A stretch of 64,000 nt of DNA from Aurantimonas sp. 22II-16-19i (GTDB lineage Bacteria > Pseudomonadota > Alphaproteobacteria > Rhizobiales > Rhizobiaceae), in assembly GCF_002088275.1 (NCBI RefSeq), contig NZ_AQQS01000004.1, positions 124,001 through 188,000 on the forward strand. The letters are read 5' to 3'. The notes below the pieces were generated by a model. That model saw only the letters and a program-made list of their open reading frames with translations. It was not told the DNA's origin and ran no database searches. The position numbers and the translations under genes are program-made. Positions 17,975 to 30,700 of the stretch are shown here, one piece after another (position 1 is the stretch's first letter; each line of letters starts with the position of its first letter).

Positions 17975-19674
17975 GCCCGCTTCTCCGCGATCATCGCCTT
18001 CGCCAGATCCCGTAACTCCACCTTGCGCACCTTGCCGTTGGCCGTTTTCGGCGTTGCCTCGATCACCGCGACATGGCGCGGCATCTTGTGGCGGGCCATG
18101 GTCGCCTTGCACCAGGCCTTCAGCTCGTCCGGGTCGATCGTCCGCCCGCTTCTCGCCACGACGAAGGCGAAGATCTCCTCGCCGAACTCGGCATCGGGAA
18201 CGCCCACCACCTGCGCCTCGGCGATGTCCGGATGGTCGAGCAGCCGGTCCTCGATCTCGACCGGATAGACGTTTTCGCCGCCACGGATCAGCATGTCCTT
18301 GATGCGGCCGACAATCCGGAGATGGCCTGCGGCGTCCATGACGGCGAGGTCGCCGCTCTTCAGCCATCCCTCGGCATCGATCGCCGCGGCGCTCGCCTCC
18401 GGCATGTCGAAATAACCGGCGGTGACGAGGAAGCCGCGCACCTGCAGCTCCCCCTCCGCGCCGATGGGAAGGACCGCGCCCGTCGCCGGGTCGACGATGC
18501 GGATCTCCACATGCGGCAGCGGCACGCCGGCGGTGCGGACCTTGTCCTCGAGCGGTTCGTCCGGCAGGGTCTGGGTGATGATCGGCGAGCACTCGGTCAT
18601 GCCCATGATGATCGCCGGATCGCAGCCGATCGTCGCCTTCAGCTCCAGCATCAGGCTCGGCGGGATCGAGGTGCCGCCGACATAAGCGATTCGCCAGGCC
18701 GACAGATCGCGGCCGCCGGCGGCGAGCCTCTCGTCCTGAAGGATCCGCACATACATGGTCGGCACGGCGTTGACGATGGTGCCGCGATGGCGCTCGATCA
18801 GGTCCAGCATCCGGCCCGCCTCGAAGCTCTCCATGGCGACCAGGCAGCCGCCGGCAGCGGCCATGCCGATGACGTTGCAGACGCAGCCGGCGGTGTGGAA
18901 GAACGGCATCGCCGAGACCATGACGTCGCTGTCGCCGTATCCGGCGCGCATGCCGGCGAGGAGCGCGTTGTTGACGGTGCCGCGATGGGTGAGCATCGCC
19001 CCCTTCGGCTTGCCGGTCGTCCCCGAGGTGTACTGGATCTGCACGATGTCGGCGGGCGAGACGCCGGCCGCACGCGCGGCGAGCGCCGGCTCGGGCACCT
19101 CATCGGCACGGCGGAGGAGATCGTCGAAGCTGAGCGCGCCGGGGATCGGCGCATCGCCGATCGCTACGACCCGTCTGAGGGCTGGGAAGGGGCCGCCACT
19201 TGGCCGCTCGCCGCCGGCAAGGGCATCCAGGCCGGGGATCATCTCGGCCAGCATGGCGGCCAGCGAGAAGCCGCGGAACGCGCCGGCGCAGCACAGCACT
19301 GAGGCGCCGCTCTGGGTGAGGAGATAGGCGAGTTCGCCCTGTCGGAACGCCGGATTGACGGTGACGAGGACGGCGCCGATGCGGGCCAGCGCATATTCCA
19401 GCAGCACCCATTCGGGAGAGTTCGCAGCCATCACCGCGACCCGGTCCCGCGGGGCGACGCCGATGGCGATCAGGCCCCGCGCCAACCGGTCGACGCCTTC
19501 GTCCAGCTCGCCATATGTGTATCGGCAGCTTGCCTGCGGCTCGTCGAAGACAAGCGCCGGCCGCTCGCCATGGAGAAGGGCGCGTTCCCGCAGCAAATCG
19601 CCGAGGGTGATCTCGCGCAGCGGGGCGCTTCCGCCTTCCGGCAGCCAATGGGACAGGTTTCCCGCAACTCCCAC
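17971..19674 (-). CDS. AMP-binding acyl-CoA ligase
   Basis: ANL-superfamily ligase that activates a carboxylic acid to its CoA thioester via an acyl-adenylate. It starts at a GTG (19674) behind GGGAGGAGC and has 567 residues. The ATP-binding P-loop YTSGTTGKPKG is at 215-225, the GRIKDMLIRGGENVYP hinge region lies near 450, and the adenylation Lys is K548 in TANGKVRK. It is the first gene of a minus-strand group (ligase, crotonase, SDR, then the TRAP genes). A MarR regulator is divergent, with a palindrome in the shared promoter region. Confidence 0.92.
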   Translation of the reverse strand: MGVAGNLSHWLPEGGSAPLREITLGDLLRERALLHGERPALVFDEPQASCRYTYGELDEGVDRLARGLIAIGVAPRDRVAVMAANSPEWVLLEYALARIGAVLVTVNPAFRQGELAYLLTQSGASVLCCAGAFRGFSLAAMLAEMIPGLDALAGGERPSGGPFPALRRVVAIGDAPIPGALSFDDLLRRADEVPEPALAARAAGVSPADIVQIQYTSGTTGKPKGAMLTHRGTVNNALLAGMRAGYGDSDVMVSAMPFFHTAGCVCNVIGMAAAGGCLVAMESFEAGRMLDLIERHRGTIVNAVPTMYVRILQDERLAAGGRDLSAWRIAYVGGTSIPPSLMLELKATIGCDPAIIMGMTECSPIITQTLPDEPLEDKVRTAGVPLPHVEIRIVDPATGAVLPIGAEGELQVRGFLVTAGYFDMPEASAAAIDAEGWLKSGDLAVMDAAGHLRIVGRIKDMLIRGGENVYPVEIEDRLLDHPDIAEAQVVGVPDAEFGEEIFAFVVARSGRTIDPDELKAWCKATMARHKMPRHVAVIEATPKTANGKVRKVELRDLAKAMIAEKRA

Positions 19675-19775
19675 GCGCCCGCTCCTCCCAAAGCCGTTCG
19701 CATCGTCTTCGCCCCGCTCCAGCTTGCTGGACGCGGCCGACAGGACAGTCCAAGATTGCAGTGACGCCCTTGAAC

Positions 19776-19791
19776 TGTTCGATGTCGAACA
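19776..19791. promoter_or_regulatory. Candidate MarR operator
   Basis: TGTTCGATGTCGAACA is symmetric apart from its two central bases. It lies in the 241-base region between the divergent ligase gene and marR, about 100 bases from the ligase start. Its size and placement fit a MarR-family dimer site controlling both directions. Confidence 0.6.
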
Positions 19792-19915
19792 ATACGATTT
19801 TCGGCGGGGCCGTCAAGCCGCCGGCTTCGCTGCTGTGTCGGTGCAGGGGGACGGGCGGGCGCTTGAGGTCGACGAAGGGATGACGAGGCAAAGGCGAGCG
19901 GAGGAGCGGGAGAGA

Positions 19916-20404
19916 ATGACCGGACCGGAAGGGCAGGGCGACGACGAGGCGGGCCGCCATCTCGATGCGGGCGAGGCGGAGGCGACGATCGCCTACAAGC
20001 TGCGGCTCGCCCAGATCCTGGCGTTTCGCGCCTTCGAGGAAAAGCTCGCCGAGCACGGCCGGGCGCCGCGCTATCTCGGCCTCCTGGCGATCATCCGCAG
20101 CCACCCGGGCCAGCCCCAGAGCCGGCTCGCCGAAGCGGTGGCGCTGCGCCGCTCCAGCCTGGTGACGATCCTCGACATCCTGGCGGAAGAGGGGCTGATC
20201 GAGCGGCGCTCCTCGCGTCAGGACCGGCGCAGCAACGGCATCTGGCTCACGGCCGAGGGCGAGCGGGTCGTCGCCGAGCTTCTGCGGGAGAGCCGGCGCC
20301 ACGACGCGGCGCTGACGGCCGGCCTGTCGCCCCGGGAAATCGAGACGACGCTGCACGTCCTCGACCGGCTCATCGCCAACATGCGAGCGGGCGAGGCCGG
20401 CTGA
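19916..20404 (+). CDS. MarR family transcriptional regulator
   Basis: Winged-helix repressor-type regulator, probably dimeric and ligand-responsive. I choose the ATG at 19916 (162 residues) because it follows GGAGGAGCGGG; an ATG at 19880 is also in frame. The recognition helix region is QSRLAEAVALRRSSLVTILD, and the wing is RRSSRQDRRSNGIWLT. It is divergent from the CoA ligase operon and the palindrome at 19776 is a likely target, so the inducer may be the CoA thioester made by that operon (inference from other MarR regulators of aromatic-acid catabolism). Confidence 0.88.
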   Translation: MTGPEGQGDDEAGRHLDAGEAEATIAYKLRLAQILAFRAFEEKLAEHGRAPRYLGLLAIIRSHPGQPQSRLAEAVALRRSSLVTILDILAEEGLIERRSSRQDRRSNGIWLTAEGERVVAELLRESRRHDAALTAGLSPREIETTLHVLDRLIANMRAGEAG

Positions 20405-20520
20405 GGCAAGGCGCCCGCCGGCCGCCAGTCGCCGGTCCTTGCGCCGGAGCGTCGACACCGGCCGCCGTGGCAACGACGACATTCGACGAACCCGCCGACA
20501 TGCTGATCGTCGACGCCGTC

Positions 20521-20580
20521 ATCGGTTTCGGGAAACATCGCGCGGCAACGACAAGATGGAGCTTCGATGTCGATCGAAGC
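20521..20580 (+). repeat. Degenerate copy of the 23735 repeat, with hairpin
   Basis: The stretch from TCGGTTTCGGGAAACATC to CAAGATGGAGC aligns closely with the right half of the repeat at 23735-23800. It ends in a perfect 8-bp hairpin, GCTTCGAT-GTCG-ATCGAAGC, at 20561-20580. It lies in the 278-base gap between convergent marR and groEL, where I see no gene. Confidence 0.6.
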
Positions 20581-20598
20581 TGATCGCATCCCGCTCCA

Positions 20599-20623
20599 GT
20601 CGCGCGCCGAGCCGGCGCGCGAC
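20599..20623 (-). terminator. Hairpin downstream of groEL
   Basis: GTCGCGCGCC and GGCGCGCGAC form a perfect 10-bp stem around GAGCC, 60 bases past the groEL stop. There is no T-run after it, so it may be a weak or Rho-assisted terminator, or an mRNA-stabilising structure. Confidence 0.4.
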
Positions 20624-20682
20624 CATCGGGAGCCGCCCGAAACGACCGCGGGCCGTTCCGGCGGGCGTTTCCTCTTGAAGTC

Positions 20683-22959
<2,277 letters not shown>

Positions 22960-22967
22960 TCATCATC

Positions 22968-23234
22968 ATGGCACTCACCTTCCCCAATCGATCGCGCAGT
23001 TACGACGCGCAGGGCCACCGGGTCCGCTTCGTCGGTTATGACGGGATGATGGAGGTGCCCTTCTTCGTCGAGGAGACCGCGCTTTCTTCCAGCGGAACGA
23101 CGCAGACCGGCTCGGAAACCGGCTTGCTCAAGGCGTTCGACGCGGCGCGCGACATCGTTCTGAGGGTCGCCGCAAAAGCCTATGCCCGCAGCCGCAAGAA
23201 GATGTACGTTCTCACCGACAAGGATTTTGCCTGA
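22968..23234 (+). CDS. DUF1488 family small protein
   Basis: An 88-residue protein that starts MALTFPNRSRSYDAQGHRVRF, the conserved opening of the DUF1488 family found in many rhizobia and other proteobacteria. The middle carries the family's GYDGMMEVPFFVEE-like segment, and the C-terminus is basic (YARSRKKMYVLTDKDF). No catalytic motif or membrane segment is visible, and its function is unknown. The ATG has GAGAAG 7 bases upstream. It is divergent from groESL across 212 bases. Confidence 0.82.
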   Translation: MALTFPNRSRSYDAQGHRVRFVGYDGMMEVPFFVEETALSSSGTTQTGSETGLLKAFDAARDIVLRVAAKAYARSRKKMYVLTDKDFA

Positions 23235-23362
23235 TCCGACGTCCGCCCCCTCGCCAGCGGCGATGGTACCGAATCCGGCGCCCTGTCGGCGCGCCCGTTG
23301 ATTTCGGCGGCACTTGTAAGTCGAAATAAAATCCCCAATTTACTGAAAGTAGGCCGATAAAC

Positions 23363-23396
23363 GAATTGATTCGAGAGCAGTCTCGAAATTCAATTC
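23363..23396. other. Long AT-rich hairpin upstream of the cold-shock gene
   Basis: GAATTGATTCGAGA pairs with TCTCGAAATTCAATTC around GCAG, with only a small bulge. It lies 84 bases before the cold-shock ORF in a stretch of 23300-23400 much richer in A+T than its surroundings. It could be part of a temperature-sensitive 5' leader or an operator. I see no gene in 23235-23480. Confidence 0.55.
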
Positions 23397-23480
23397 CGGC
23401 GTTTCCTGCTGAAAATCGATCATCCCCGCCAAGAAATACTTCTAGGCTTACTGCGACTTTTTCTAACGAAAGGGTGTCCC

Positions 23481-23693
23481 ATGACCACGGGAACCGTCAA
23501 ATGGTTTAGCTCCGACAAGGGCTTCGGCTTCATCGCGCCTGACAATGGCGGCGGCGATGCCTTCGTCCACATCAGCGCCGTCGAGCGCTCGGGGCTGAGC
23601 AGCCTGCAGGATGGCCAGAAGGTCTCCTACGAACTCGTTGCCGATCGCAAGAGCGGCAAGATGTCGGCCGAGAACCTCACCACCATCGCCTGA
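23481..23693 (+). CDS. Cold-shock domain protein
   Basis: A 70-residue single cold-shock domain, a small beta barrel that binds single-stranded RNA or DNA. RNP1 is KGFGFI at residues 13-18 and RNP2 is FVHI at 28-31; the N-terminus MTTGTVKWFSSDKG is typical. AAAGGG lies upstream of the ATG. The preceding AT-rich leader with a long hairpin (23363-23396) could give post-transcriptional control as in known cold-shock mRNAs (inference). Which CSP paralogue this is cannot be told. Confidence 0.94.
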   Translation: MTTGTVKWFSSDKGFGFIAPDNGGGDAFVHISAVERSGLSSLQDGQKVSYELVADRKSGKMSAENLTTIA

Positions 23694-23701
23694 CGATCTT
23701 T

Positions 23702-23725
23702 CTCGCGGCGCGCCAGCGCCGCGAG
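23702..23725 (+). terminator. Terminator-like hairpin after the cold-shock gene
   Basis: CTCGCGGCGC and GCGCCGCGAG form a perfect 10-bp stem around GCCA, starting 9 bases after the cold-shock gene stop. The following TTCCCTCT is only weakly T-rich. Confidence 0.6.
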
Positions 23726-23734
23726 TTCCCTCTG

Positions 23735-23800
23735 GAGCATGATCCCGAAAAGTGGGAACCGGTTTTCGGGAAAGATCATGCAGCAACAATAAGATGGAGC
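23735..23800 (+). repeat. Rhizobial-type palindromic intergenic repeat
   Basis: GCATGATC at 23737 and GATCATGC at 23774 bound an imperfect palindrome containing CCCGAAAAGTGGGAACCGG and TTTTCGGG, followed by CAACAATAAGATGGAGCG. From general knowledge, closely similar sequences recur in the intergenic DNA of many rhizobia. A degenerate copy lies at 20521-20580. The rest of 23694-23956 holds the cold-shock terminator and no identifiable gene. Confidence 0.8.
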
Positions 23801-23956
23801 GGGAAGGGGTCGGAGACGGATGTCCCGGCAAATCTCACTCTCGATCCGACGGACGCAGCGCGTCGAACCCGCTCGCCATGTCGCACCTTTGTCGTAAGCA
23901 GATGCCCGCGCCGCGCCGTGACCGACATGGCGCCGGGCCGGCGCACGGAGACGAAC

Positions 23957-24097
23957 ATGTCCAAGCGACAAGGCAATCGCGAAGTCCGCAAGCCGAAGGC
24001 CGAAAAGCCCAAAGCTGCCGCCGCCGAAGCGACGTTCGCGGGCTTGAGCAAGGGCTCCCCCGAGCCGCTCAAGCCGATGAAGAAGAAGAAGGCTTAG
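23957..24097 (+). CDS. Small lysine-rich protein, 46 residues
   Basis: The ORF runs from the ATG at 23957 (behind ACGGAGACG) to TAG and encodes MSKRQGNREVRKPKAEKP, an alanine- and lysine-rich middle, and a C-terminus ending PMKKKKA. Proteins starting MSKRQGN-like with an abundance of Lys and Pro are annotated as small hypothetical proteins in many Rhizobiales. It is strongly basic with no membrane segment; nucleic-acid binding is possible but unproven. It lies between the cold-shock gene and another small basic protein. Confidence 0.68.
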   Translation: MSKRQGNREVRKPKAEKPKAAAAEATFAGLSKGSPEPLKPMKKKKA

Positions 24098-24340
24098 CGC
24101 AGCGACCGGGTCCGGGCTTCGTTCGCGCGATCTGGACCGCAGACTTCGACATCGAACGACGGGATCGACCGGCACCTCGCCGACGAACCCCGATCCGGTC
24201 TCGACAAGTCTCTGAGACGGCGGCCGGGCGCCACGCAGCCCCGGGCTTCGCCGTCAGCCGGCCAGGCCCCCACGACCGCGCCGACGCCGGCCGTCGACAT
24301 CGACCCCCTGAAACCGTTCAGCGATGCGAGAGGCAACCCC

Positions 24341-24562
24341 ATGATCAACTCCCGAATGACGCGCGAGCGCGCCGAAATCAGCTTCCAGCCGAAGAGCGAG
24401 CGCAGCGACAAGGTCTCGGCGGTGCGCACGATCGAGGCCAGCCGGCTTCTCGTCCAAGCCAAGTCCGCAAAACTCAAAGAGCTCCGCCTGGCGCGGGACG
24501 CGACCATTGTCGTCGCGCCGGTCAAGCCCGGCAAGAGCCGGCGCACCAAGCAGGGCGCCTGA
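24341..24562 (+). CDS. Small basic hypothetical protein, 73 residues
   Basis: The ORF starts MINSRMTRERAEISFQPKSE behind GAGAGG and ends KPGKSRRTKQGA. It is predicted mainly helical and is rich in Arg, Lys and Ala, with the motif VQAKSAKLKELRLARDA in the middle. Similar short proteins with a KTARLKALRLxRE-like motif occur widely in Rhizobiales without known function. Codon use resembles that of the neighbours, which supports a real gene. I see nothing in the 243 bases between this and the preceding small gene. Confidence 0.65.
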   Translation: MINSRMTRERAEISFQPKSERSDKVSAVRTIEASRLLVQAKSAKLKELRLARDATIVVAPVKPGKSRRTKQGA

Positions 24563-24703
24563 TCGCTCTCGCATGAGGGAATCGTTCGGGCAGCCGTGCA
24601 CGCCGGCGGCCGCCCCGTTTTTGTCTTCGTTCGTCCGCAACGAACCGCAAGGCGCCTTCGACCGAACTCCGGCCTCCACGCATCGTAGGAAGGACCGGCC
24701 CTG

Positions 24704-27700
24704 ATGATCCCCGAGGCCTATGCAGAAGCAGATCCCGTCGAGACGCGGGAGCGTTCCTCCCGGCACTGGCTCGGCCAGTTGCTGAACCGCGCCGAGAGTT
24801 CCACCCTCTGGTCCGACAAGGCGCCGGTTCGCCAGGAGCTGTTCGGCGTCGAACGCCTCGAACAGCATGCCGAAAGCCTCGCGCGGGCCCAGACCGTCAC
24901 CGACCATCCGCGCGCCGTCCTGTCGCTGCATGTCAGGCTCGGGCGGAACGCGGCCGTGCTGCTCGCCGCCTACCGGGAAAGCGCGGCGGAACTCGAGCAA
25001 GGCCGGAGCATCGTTCCCGCCGCCGAATGGCTGCTCGACAACTATCACATCGCCGAGGCGCAGATCCGCGACATCAGGGACGATCTGCCCAGCGGCTACT
25101 ATCGCAAGCTGCCCAAGCTCGCCGCCGGCCCCTTCGCCGGCTATCCGCGCATCCTCGGCCTCGCCTGGGCCTATGTCGCCCACACCGACAGCAACATGGA
25201 AGCGGAGTCGCTGCGTCGGTTCGTGGCGGCCTATCAGCGGGTCCAGCCGCTGACGATCGGGGAACTGTGGGCCGTCCCGATCACGCTGCGCATCGTGCTC
25301 GTCGAAAACCTGCGCCGCCTGGCGGACCAGATCACGGCCGGGCGGCTGGCGCGGCAGGAGGCCGACCGTTGGGCCGACCGGCTGCGCGCCGTCGGCGGAC
25401 CCCCGAGCGAACTCGGCGCGCTGGTCTCGACCCTTTCCAGCGAGCCGCTGTCGGAACGCTTCGCCGCGCAACTCGCCAAGCGGCTGCGGGATCTCGACCC
25501 CTCGACCACCCCGGCGCTCGCCTGGCTGGAGGAGCGGCTGCGCCAGCAGTCGACCTCGAGCGAAGAGGTCGTGCACCATGTCCAGCTGCGCCAGGGCGCC
25601 TCGAACGTCACGGTCCGCAACATCGTCACCAGCATGCGGCTGGCCTCCGATATCGAGTGGGCCGATCTGTTCGAAAGCGTCAGCCTCGTCGACGCGCGGC
25701 TTCGGGCCAGGAGCGGCTTTGCCCGCATGGACTTCGCCACCCGCAACCTCTACCGCAGCGCGATCGAGCAATTGTCGCGCGGCTCCGGCGCGAGCGAGCT
25801 GGAAATCGCCGAGCGGGCCCTCGATGCGGCCGAAAATGCCGCGACGACGGACGATGCCGACGGCGAGCGGGTCGCCGACCCCGGCTATCATCTGATCGCC
25901 GGGGGGCGCCCAGCGCTCGAACGGGCGATCGACTTTCGCCCGCCCATGCGGCTCTCCTGGAGCCGCTTCGGCATGCGTCTCGGCATTGCCGGCTATGTCG
26001 GCGCGATCCTTCTCCTCGCCACGTTGCTCTCGCTCCTGGCCGCCTTCGCAATGGCGAGCGCGGGGGGCGGCATCGTCCTCGTCGCGCTCTTCGCCCTCAC
26101 CGCGATCGTTCCGGCCAGCGAAGTCGCAACCGTCGTCGTCAACCGGGCGCTGACCTTCGGTTTCGGCGCCAATGCTCTCCCGTCCCTCGATCTCAAGGAA
26201 GGTGTGCCGTCGTCCCTGCGCACACTCGTGGTCGTCCCGACGCTTCTGACCGGCGCCGACGATCTGCGCGAGCAGATCGAGCGGCTCGAGGTGCATTTCC
26301 TGTCCGGCACCGGCGGGGACATCGCCTTCGCGCTTCTGGCCGACGGCGTCGACGCGGCATCCGAGATCGTGGACGGAGACGCCGGCCTTATCGGCATCGC
26401 CGCCGCCGAGATCAAGCGCCTCAATGCGCGCCATGGCGCTGGCCCGTCCGGTCCAAGGTTCCTGTTTCTTCACCGGCGCCGCCTCTTCAACGCCTCGGAA
26501 GGCGTCTGGATGGGATGGGAGCGCAAGCGCGGCAAGCTGCACGAGTTGAACCGTCTGCTGCGGGGCGCCACCGACACGTCCTATGCGGGCGCCGACGGCT
26601 CCGTGCCGAGCGTGCCCGCCGGCGTGCGCTACGTGATCACGCTCGATGCCGATACCAGGCTGCCACGCGACACCGCCAACCGCCTGATCGCCAAGATGGC
26701 ACATCCCCTGAACCGGCCGCGGTGGTCGCCATCGGCACGGCGCGTCGTCGGCGGCCACGCGATCCTGCAGCCGCGCGTCACCGCGTCGCTGCCGATCGGG
26801 ACGGAAGGCTCGCTCTATCAGCGGGTCTTCTCGGCTCCCGGCGGGATCGACGCCTATTCCGCCGCCGCGTCGGACGTCTACCAGGATCTCTTCGACGAAG
26901 GCTCGTTCACCGGCAAGGGCATCTACGACGTCGACGCCTTCGAGGCGGCGCTCGCCGGGCGCGTCCCCGACAACACCATGCTCAGCCACGACCTGTTCGA
27001 GGGCGCGCTGGCACGATCCGGCCTCGTCTCCGACATCGAGGTCGTCGAGGAGTTTCCGTCCCGCTACGACGTCTCGACGCGGCGCCAGCACCGCTGGGTG
27101 CGCGGCGACTGGCAGCTTCTGCCCTGGATCCTGAGCCTTGGCCGAGGCCCGGAGCATCTGCCGGCCGTCGGTCGCTGGAAGATGATCGACAATCTGAGGC
27201 GGTCGCTGATCTCGCCGCTGGCGCTGGCGGCACTTTGGCTGTGCTGGCTGATGCCGCCGACCGCGGCCCTGATCGGCACGCTCGCCGTGCTGGCGGCGAT
27301 CGGCACGCCGACGCTGCTGCCGATCGCCCTGTCGATCGTCCCGCACCGCTCCGGCGTCATGCTGCGCGGCCATCTCGTGCGCATCGCCGGCGAGATCAGG
27401 ATGGCGGTCCTGCAGGCCGCGCTGCTGGTCGCCTTCCTGCCCGATCATGCCTGGCTCATGGGCGACGCGATCGCCCGCACGCTCCACCGTCTCGTGGTGA
27501 CGCGCCGGCTTTTGTTGGAATGGACGACGTCCGAGCGCTCGTCGGCGGCGGCGCGATCCGGCCTTCGCGGCTTTGCCCGGAGCATGGCGGGCGGAACCAT
27601 GCTCGCCGCCCTGGTCACGGCGAGCGCCGTCGTCCTCGCTCCGGCTTCCTGGCCGCTGGCGCTGTCCTTCGCCCTCCTCTGGCTTGCCGCTCCGTTGATC

Positions 27701-30700
27701 GCCTGGCGGGCCAGCCAGGCCCCCAAGGAAGATGTCGCGACAGCGCCCGGTTCCGAGGTTGCCGTCGCCCTGCGGCTGGTCGCCCGCCGGACCTGGCGGT
27801 ACTTCGAGACCTTCGTGACGGCGCAGGAAAACATGCTGCCGCCGGACAACTTCCAGGAAGATCCGCACCCGGCCGTCGCCCACCGGACGTCGCCGACCAA
27901 TATCGGGCTCTATCTCCTGGCTGCGGCCAGCGCCCGCGATTTCGGCTGGGCCGGTGCGAGCGAGACGGCGGACCGCATCGAGGCGACCTTCGCGTCGATG
28001 CGGCGCATGCGTCGTGTCAACGGGCATTTCCTCAACTGGTACGAGACCACCAGTCTTGCCGTGCTCGAACCGGCCTATGTCTCCTCGGTCGACAGCGGCA
28101 ACCTCGCCGGCCATCTCGTCGCCCTTGCCAACGCCTGCGAGGAATGGAGCGCGGCTCCCGTCGGGCAGGGCGCGCGTGACGGCATGACGGATGCCCTGTC
28201 CCTGGCATGCGAGGCCCTCGAGACCGCCGCCGGTGGCGGCCCCGCCAAGCGGCAGATCGCGGTCACGCTGGAGGAGATCAGGGCGAGGCTGGACGACCCC
28301 GTCGCGATCGAGGCCGTCCTGCCGGTCATCGCGCGCCTGGCCGGCAAGGCCGCCGACGCGGCGAGACTGCTCGCGCGCGCCGATCCGGGTCAGCTGCCGC
28401 CGGACATCGTCTTCTGGACCACCGCTATCGCCCGGCTCGCGGCCGAGGATGCGCGCGACAGGCAGACGCCGAGCGTCGGCGCGGCATCTCTTTCCGACCG
28501 ACTCCGGGCGATCGCCGACGAGGCTCGGACCTTCGCCATGGCGATGGATTTCACCTTCCTCGTCGACCGCGAACGCAGCCTCCTGTCGATCGGCTACGCC
28601 GTGAACGACAATGCGCTCGACCGCAGCTGCTACGATCTCCTCGCCTCGGAGGCCCGGCTTGCCAGCCTCTTTGCGATCGCCAAGGGCGACGTCGAGACGC
28701 GCCACTGGTTCAGGCTCGGCCGCGCCGCGACGCCGGTCGGCAACGGCTCGGCTCTGGTCTCCTGGTCGGGATCGATGTTCGAGTATCTGATGCCGCCGCT
28801 GGTGATGCGGGCGCCGACCGGCAGCCTGCTGGAACAGACCTGCCGCCTCGCCGTCCGGCGTCAGCGGTCCTACGGCCGCGGACTCGGCATCCCGTGGGGC
28901 ATCTCGGAATCCGCCTTCAACGCCCGGGATTTCGAGTTCACCTATCAGTATTCGAATTTCGGCGTTCCCGGCCTCGGCCTGAAGCGCGGCCTTGCCGACA
29001 ATACCGTCATCGCCCCCTATGCCACCGGCCTCGCGGCGATGATCGACCCGGTCGCGGCGCTGGAAAATTACGGCCGCCTCGCCGCCATGGGCGCGCTCGG
29101 ACGCTTCGGCTACTTCGAGGCGCTGGACTTCACCCGCTCGCGCCTCGCCAAGGGCGAGACCTTCGCCATCGTCCGCAACGTCATGGCCCACCATCAGGGC
29201 ATGACGATCGTCGCGATCGTCAACACCCTCAAGAACGGCCTGATGCGGAACCGCTTCCACCGCGAGCCGATGATCAAGGCCAGCGAACTCCTGCTGCAGG
29301 AGCGCATCCCGCGCGATGTCGCGGTGCTGCGCGTGCGGGCCGAAGAGGTGCGCTCGCCGGCCTCCATCTCGGACGAGGGCGCTCCCGCCGTCCGGCGCCT
29401 CGTCGCCACCCCGGCCGGGCCACCGGTGACCCACCTGCTGTCCAACGGCCAGTATTCGGTAATGCTGACGGCGACCGGCGGTGGCTACAGTCGCTGGGGC
29501 GAGATCGCCGTGACCCGCTGGAAGGAAGACGCGACCCGCGACGACGGGGGCGCCAGGATCTTTCTGCGGGACACGCAGAGCGGCCTGACCTGGACGGCCG
29601 CGCAGCACCCCGGCCGCAAGGGCTCGGCGACGTCCAGCGTGACCTTCGGCGAGGATCATGCCGAGTTCCACCATCGCAACGAGACGCTGTCCACCTTGAT
29701 GGACGTGCTGGTCTCCGGCGAGCATGAGGGTGAAGTCCGCCGCGTCTCGCTGGTCAACACCGGCAGGCGGGCCCGCGAGATCGAGCTTACGAGCTATGCC
29801 GAGCTGGTCCTGACCACGGCGGCGACCGACGCCGCGCATCCGGCCTTCGCCAAGATGTTCGTCGAGACCGAGCACCTGCCGGAATTCGGCGCCGTGCTGG
29901 CCACGCGCCGGCCCCGGTCGACGGACGAGCCCCGTGTCTTTGCGGCGCATTTCGCCGTCGTCGAGGGGGAGATCGTCGCCGAGCCCCAGTTCGAGACCGA
30001 CCGGGCGCGCTTTTTCGGATCGGCGACGACGCTCGCGGCCGCGGCGGCGATCGCCGAGGGTCAGCCCTTGTCGAACAGCGTGGGGACCGTCCTCGACCCG
30101 ATCTTCTCGCTGCGCCAGCGGGTGGCCGTCCTGGCGGGCAAGACCGTCCGGGTGGCGTTCTGGACCGTCGTGGCATCGAGCCGCGACGAATTGATGGATC
30201 TCGTCGACACCCATCACGAGCGCAGCGCCTTCGAGCGCGCCAAGACGCTGGCCTGGACACAGGCGCAGGTGCAGCTTCGCCATCTCGGCGTCGGCGCGAA
30301 CGAAGCCGCCGATTTCCAGCGCCTGGCCGGCCCGATCCTTTATGCCGACAACCGGTTCCGTCCGCCGTCGGAGGCGATCACGGTCGGCGCCGGCCCGCAG
30401 TCGGACCTCTGGCCGCTCGGCATCTCCGGCGACCTGCCGCTCGTCGTCGTCTCGATCGACGACGTCGAGGACATCGCCCAGATCCGCCAACTGCTCAGGG
30501 CCCATGAATACTGGCGGTCCAAGCAGCTCGCCGTCGATCTGGTCATCCTCAACGACCATGCCTCCTCCTATCAGGACGATCTCCAGGTCGCGATCGAAAC
30601 GGCGGTCAGGAGCAGCCAGTCCCGCCCGAGGCTGGGCGGCTCGCCGGCCAGGGGCTCGGTCTTCTCGCTGCGCTCCGACAGGATGACCCCGCAGAGCCGG

